A stretch of 64,000 nt of DNA from Bacillota bacterium (GTDB lineage Bacteria; Bacillota; Bacilli; Alicyclobacillales; SLC66): contig JAJZCW010000013.1 of NCBI GenBank assembly GCA_021828865.1, forward strand, positions 29,505-93,504. Direction: 5' to 3'. The notes below the pieces were generated by a model. That model worked only from the letters and a program-made list of their open reading frames with translations. It was not told the origin of the DNA and made no database searches. Positions 60,102 to 64,000 of the stretch are shown here, one piece after another; position 1 is the stretch's first letter, and each line of letters begins with the position of its first letter. A program made the translations under genes and the position numbers.

Positions 60102-60369
60102 TTAAGGGACTCGATTCTAGAGGCCCGCTGTTTCTGAACATCCACCTAAGCTTGAACATTGATTTCTGCATGATTATGCAGTCGTCATCATGAGCAACTT
60201 ATGGTACTCTCGGGCCGGAATGCTGAATATGAGACAATGCAAATCGTGTGATAATCTTGTAAATTTGGGTAGATAAAAATGGTAAAATGTTCATGAGGTA
60301 GTCATTTCAGATACCTCTGAAGTTGGTTTTCCACGAAAAGACGAATCATACAAGGGGTAAAAACTTACT

Positions 60370-60857
60370 GTGCTAATCTTTCATTTCTGTAGCCTTATCA
60401 CGAAATGCGTTGGAAAAGGGGGACTTTTTTATGTCTTGCGAAGTTATTACGTCCTTCAAGCGTATTATCGATTTTCTGATCAACAAAGGGGAACGTACAA
60501 TCAACCAGCTTTATCATTGAACATGATGGAGATTTATCCGCTTTTCTCATTGGATTTGTCTCTCAATCATGTCCAAATGAAGCATACATACATTTTGTCG
60601 GGGTTAATCCAACGCTTAGAAAAAGTGGTTTAGCAAGGCAACTTTATCAAAGGTTCTTTTCTACGGTTCGCGATCTGGGGTGTCATACTGTTCGGTGTAT
60701 CACTTCGCCAGTGAATGAAGGATCCATTTCATTTCATCGACGAATGGGGTTTTCCGTATCTATTGGAATTGATTATGCAGGCATTGGGCAAGATCGGATA
60801 TTGTTTTCTAAAAACATTGATGCAGAAGCTAGGCAAAGAAGTTCCATCGATAAATAG
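60370..60857 (+). pseudogene. Frameshifted GNAT acetyltransferase
   Basis: In one frame VLQAYYRFSDQQRGTYNQ appears and ends at a stop near 60520; another frame, open to 60857, gives FIIEHDGDLSAFLIGFVSQ, HFVGVNPTLRKSGLARQLYQ (acetyl-CoA loop) and NEGSISFHRRMGF. These are consecutive parts of one GNAT. The shift lies near 60513. The 3' end overlaps an unrelated open frame to 61212 that I do not accept. Confidence 0.75.
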
Positions 60858-61105
60858 AAGGGTCATTGACCGGATTTGCACTGGCACATGGAGTAGACAT
60901 CTCAGCGTTGATGACAAAGATGCATATTTGATCGGCGGCAGTTGCGACACATGTGAGTTTGTGTTTGAACGGATGGATGGTGCAAACAAGAAAATATTTC
61001 CGTCCGATATGGGAGACCTACTTTGTGGTGGGTTAACTCACGTCAGTGAAGACGTGCTAGAGACCTGTTCAACTGTCATGCCTTCGGGAACGTATTATAT
61101 AGTGA

Positions 61106-61681
61106 TTACATTTGTGGTAAAAACGTCAAACAGAGTTGTTCTAGAATCGCCTCGGGTGACAAACCGCGTATGTTTTTTTGAAACAAATACGTATCGCTTC
61201 GTAATGCTGTAAGCAACATATCTGATTTGAAAACGCTGTTAGGGCAGGGCTGTTCAACCGTATCCAATTTGTCAAATAGTGAGGTGAATATTTCATGCAG
61301 TTGGTCATACATGGGGTTCTGTCTTTCTGCTGGTGTTCGTTTAGGTGTCGTGGTTTCTTCAACTCCTGACAGCAAGTGCAGTTTCGTCTCGCGAAAACGA
61401 ATGAAAATACTAAGGACACCTTTCAATTTTTGACCAGGAGAGTCATTCTCGTGATGTTCCAGGTACACCTCAATGTTCTCGAAAAGCAAAACAACATTGT
61501 CTCTAATTAGCTCCAAGCATAGTTCGCTTTTATTTCTATAGTGGCGGTACAAAGTACCTGGGCCGATCTGGGCTTCGATTGCTATTTGATTCATGCTAAC
61601 TTTTTCAACGCCATGTTGTTCAAAGAGTTGACTCGCTACATCCAATATCCGCTGATGATTCTCCGCAGCATCCCTACGCAC
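61106..61681 (-). CDS. TetR/AcrR-family repressor
   Basis: About 191 residues. RRDAAENHQRILDVASQLFE, VSMNQIAIEAQIGPGTLYRHYRNK is a textbook TetR HTH; the rest is the helical ligand domain. GTG 61681 follows AAGGAG at 11 bases; ATG 61726 has no ribosome site. Divergent from the MFS gene, with a palindromic operator between, so it probably represses that exporter. Confidence 0.93.
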   Translation of the reverse strand: MRRDAAENHQRILDVASQLFEQHGVEKVSMNQIAIEAQIGPGTLYRHYRNKSELCLELIRDNVVLLFENIEVYLEHHENDSPGQKLKGVLSIFIRFRETKLHLLSGVEETTTPKRTPAERQNPMYDQLHEIFTSLFDKLDTVEQPCPNSVFKSDMLLTALRSDTYLFQKNIRGLSPEAILEQLCLTFLPQM

Positions 61682-61741
61682 TGTTCGTATGACTCCTTGA
61701 TCATTCACAAAATCAGATCCCAACATTAGAAGATGACTGCT

Positions 61742-61791
61742 ATTGACAAACGGAGATATCTCCGATTACCATAATAGGAGCACTCTCCGTT
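61742..61791 (+). promoter_or_regulatory. TetR operator and promoter of the MFS gene
   Basis: TTGACA (61742-61747) is followed by the perfect palindrome CGGAGAT-ATCTCCG (61750-61763) in the promoter spacer. AAACGGAGA (61747-61755) recurs inverted as TCTCCGTTT (61783-61791), giving a second half-site. The site lies between the divergent tetR and MFS genes. Confidence 0.75.
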
Positions 61792-61893
61792 TAATAATAA
61801 CGAATTGAAAAGGAGTGTACAAGACATACGTGAGATTTCAATACAAGATTGCTGATGGTATTTAAATGGCCGGGTTAAGGAGTGAAGCGAATA

Positions 61894-63282
61894 ATGCCAA
61901 GTGAGAACACATTCTCCTGGCGGTTTGTGGCACCGATGTACATGGGATCCACATTGAATCCCATCAATAGCTCCATGTTAGCCACTGCATTAGTACCGAT
62001 TGCGGCATTCATGCATGTTTCCGTGGCTCAAACCACAATACTAGTGACCGCTCTCTATCTGGCGAGTTCGATCGCTCAACCTACTGCCGGAAAGCTTTCT
62101 GAAGAGTTTGGCCCGCGCAGGGTATTTTTAGTAGGAATTCTCATGGTGTTTTTAGGTGGGCTGTTAGGCGGATTTGGACGGGACTTGATGATGTTAATCA
62201 TATCAAGAATTCTCATTGGCATAGGAACTTCCACTGCCTATCCATCTGCCATGCTCCTCATTCGTAGACGTGCAGAATCTGCCGGGATGTCAAAACCGCC
62301 TGGGAACGTGCTGGGTGCACTTCAGATCGCTGGAGTCATCACTGCTGCGGTGGGACTCCCGATTGGTGGAGTGCTCGTAGATGCGTGGGGGTGGCGAACA
62401 ATATTTCTAGTGAATATCCCCTTTGCACTCGTCGCATTTGTCATGGCTGCTCTTTGGATTCCACAGGACGGGCCAATTGCGGGAGCGAGGACAATTCGGG
62501 AAATTTCCTCTCGTATTGATATCACGGGTATGGTAGGATTCGCTGCAACCATCGCCACACTGATGGTCTTCCTGTTCTCATTGCCTCGTCCCGAATGGAC
62601 TGCCTTGGGTCTCGCTGCTGTTTTTGGCGTTTTGCTCATTTGGTGGGAACTGCGAACTAGGCAGCCTTTTATTGATGTGCGTATGCTCGCAACCAACTTA
62701 GCATTAACTCGTACCTACGTTCGGTTTACATTGATCACATTGTGCATCTATACCGTACTTTATGGTGTGACTGAATGGATCGGTGCAGCACGCGGAACCT
62801 CGGCGCTCGAAGCCGGGCTTCTCATACTCCCCATGAGCGTAATTTCGGCTTTAGTGGTAGGTCCCGTATCGAAAAGGAACTTAGTGCGTGGACCTCTCAT
62901 TGTTTGTGCTGGATCGTCCATGGTTGCCTCAATTGGCGTACGCTTTCTCACCACAAATACATCAATTGTGTGGATTCTGCTCATTACCATCGTCTTTGGC
63001 GTCACGATGGGGACGATGGCAAGTGCCAATCAGACAGCACTATACTTGCAAGTTTCTGCGGATCAGATTGGGACAGCTTCAGGGCTGCTCCGTACCTTCG
63101 GATATATTGGTTCGATTGCTTCTTCAGCGTTAATCGGCATCGTTTTTCACATAAAAATTTCAGATAATGGGCTGCATCATATAGCGATCATCATGATCGC
63201 GGTAAGTGTCATCGCACTTGTCATGACCATTGCTGACCGTCACCTCAAAGTGGTTAACAAAAGCATCAATGCTAAAGTCTGA
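61894..63282 (+). CDS. MFS drug exporter (EmrB/QacA-like)
   Basis: About 462 residues, 12-14 membrane helices. STLNPINSSMLATALVPIA and SIAQPTAGKLSEEFGPRRVFL are the DHA2/EmrB helix 1 and motif A regions. Drug or metabolite efflux controlled by the adjacent TetR protein. ATG 61894 has AAGGAG upstream; GTG 61882 is too close to it. Confidence 0.9.
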   Translation: MPSENTFSWRFVAPMYMGSTLNPINSSMLATALVPIAAFMHVSVAQTTILVTALYLASSIAQPTAGKLSEEFGPRRVFLVGILMVFLGGLLGGFGRDLMMLIISRILIGIGTSTAYPSAMLLIRRRAESAGMSKPPGNVLGALQIAGVITAAVGLPIGGVLVDAWGWRTIFLVNIPFALVAFVMAALWIPQDGPIAGARTIREISSRIDITGMVGFAATIATLMVFLFSLPRPEWTALGLAAVFGVLLIWWELRTRQPFIDVRMLATNLALTRTYVRFTLITLCIYTVLYGVTEWIGAARGTSALEAGLLILPMSVISALVVGPVSKRNLVRGPLIVCAGSSMVASIGVRFLTTNTSIVWILLITIVFGVTMGTMASANQTALYLQVSADQIGTASGLLRTFGYIGSIASSALIGIVFHIKISDNGLHHIAIIMIAVSVIALVMTIADRHLKVVNKSINAKV

Positions 63283-63340
63283 TTAACCGGAGCCTATGCC
63301 ATATTTGCAGACAAAAAATAATCATGAGGGTGGCTTTGAT

Positions 63341-63907
63341 ATGCAAATTAAATGGTTTGGTCAATCTTCCTTTTTACTTACCTCAGAAACGGGTGTGCGC
63401 ATCCTGATAGACCCATTTGACCGGATGCTTGGATACAAGATGCCGAAACCAATCGAAACGGAGATCGTTGCCGTTTCACATAACCATGGAGATCACAATA
63501 AAATTAGGGTGGCAACTGGTGATTATCTATTGGTCAATGAGCCAAAAGAATATCATCGAGATGGCGTGTCCATTAAAGGGATCAAGACTTATCATGACAA
63601 AGTAAACGGGAAAAAGAGGGGCGAAAACATCGTCTTTCGCTTTCACTTAGATGGTTTGACAATATGCCATTGTGGAGATTTAGGTCATCTATTAACAGAG
63701 GAACAGGTCAATGACATTGGCAACGTGGACATCCTCATGATCCCGGTCGGAGGGGGGGTGACCTTAAAAGGAGAAGAAGGCGCAAAAGTGGTGCAACAGC
63801 TAAAACCTACTGTCACGATACCCATGCATTATCGGACAAAGGCGCTTTCGATCCTTGGAATGTTACTTTTCGATAGGGGCTGTTCGTTTAAATTGTTGTT
63901 TTGTTGA
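63341..63907 (+). CDS. Metallo-beta-lactamase-fold hydrolase (UPF0173-like), C-terminus abnormal
   Basis: ATG 63341 with GAGGGTGG. IKWFGQSSFLLTS, ILIDPF, the metal site SHNHGDHN, HCGDLGH and IPMHYRTKAL follow the UPF0173 family. After LSILGMLLFD the sequence becomes RGCSFKLLFC and stops, where the family continues for about 20 residues. The break coincides with GGGGCTGTTCG, so a mobile element may have entered the gene's 3' end. Confidence 0.8.
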   Translation: MQIKWFGQSSFLLTSETGVRILIDPFDRMLGYKMPKPIETEIVAVSHNHGDHNKIRVATGDYLLVNEPKEYHRDGVSIKGIKTYHDKVNGKKRGENIVFRFHLDGLTICHCGDLGHLLTEEQVNDIGNVDILMIPVGGGVTLKGEEGAKVVQQLKPTVTIPMHYRTKALSILGMLLFDRGCSFKLLFC

Positions 63908-63964
63908 CCAAAATGTGAGTTGGTCGTAAAATCTTCATACTAGCCTTAACGGAGGAATTCACAA

Positions 63965-64000
63965 GTGCTTATTCAGCAATTACGGGAAGCTCATTTCAAA
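63965..64000 (+). CDS. Start of an unidentified gene (runs off window end)
   Basis: GGAGGAATTCACAA precedes GTG 63965, which opens MLIQQLREAHFK to the last base. Too short to identify. Its position after the apparent insertion point suggests a transposase, but this is a guess. Confidence 0.4.
   Translation, partial: MLIQQLREAHFK

Noticed and set aside
60715..61212. 165-codon open frame on the plus strand
   Set aside because: Its first part overlaps GNAT coding in the correct GNAT frame and its end overlaps tetR antisense; no motif or ribosome site supports it.

Overview
The window looks like chromosome of an endospore-forming, low-to-mid GC Bacillota (class Bacilli; an Alicyclobacillus-type relative is my guess, not shown). 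The spore evidence is direct: a Tlp small acid-soluble spore protein, a cotJA/cotJB pair and two YjcZ-type peptides. Aerobic respiration is shown by a complete cydABDC cluster. The tRNA array, acpS, moeA, csp and a YdjO-type gene are ordinary chromosomal content.

Layout. 1-6.2 kb is a signalling block: the 5' end of a radical SAM gene, a GGDEF cyclase, an OmpR-type regulator lacking the phospho-acceptor Asp, a STAS antagonist with a PAS-PP2C phosphatase, an EAL protein, and a MerR regulator with a B12-binding domain of CarH/LitR type. 6.3-8.1 kb is folE plus a Rieske oxygenase behind a perfect 11-bp inverted repeat. 8.1-14.4 kb holds an MFS exporter, cotJA/cotJB, a MoxR-DUF58-DUF4129 operon running into two fluoride channel genes, and acpS.

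14.4-26.0 kb is an AT-rich integrative element bounded by a perfect 100-bp direct repeat that contains a whole tRNA-Leu(CAG) gene at each end (period 11,496 bp). It carries three tyrosine recombinases, an XRE repressor, secreted or membrane proteins with a duplicated BLIP/DUF3862-like domain, strong tandem promoters with a leader hairpin, two small accessory proteins, a primase-polymerase type replication protein followed by a GC-rich stem-loop, and a coiled-coil GIY-YIG (DUF4041/T5orf172-like) protein in the cargo position. No conjugation, capsid or packaging genes are visible. It is the best candidate in the window for an undescribed system: a small self-replicating or satellite-like integrative element, possibly carrying defence.

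26-45 kb returns to chromosome: a DNA N6-methyltransferase fused to a MerR-like HTH, moeA, two YjcZ peptides, tRNA-Ser, a Usp/HD-GYP/chemoreceptor set, cydABDC, a CDF metal exporter, a NarL-type regulator with a degenerate kinase-like membrane protein, a CoA-disulfide reductase-rhodanese fusion, a Cys-rich PAS histidine kinase and tlp. 45.1-45.9 kb is an eight-gene tRNA array.

46-64 kb is a decaying accessory zone: frameshifted SDR, GNAT and signal-peptide genes, IS3 remnants, a vapBC module, an intact IS21 element with a 5-bp target duplication that sits between the ribosome binding site and the start codon of a secreted GH51-like glycosidase, a 90-bp direct repeat, and finally a tetR/MFS pair and a metallo-hydrolase that may be cut near the window end. 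All functional calls come from reading the sequence and family knowledge; no searches were run.
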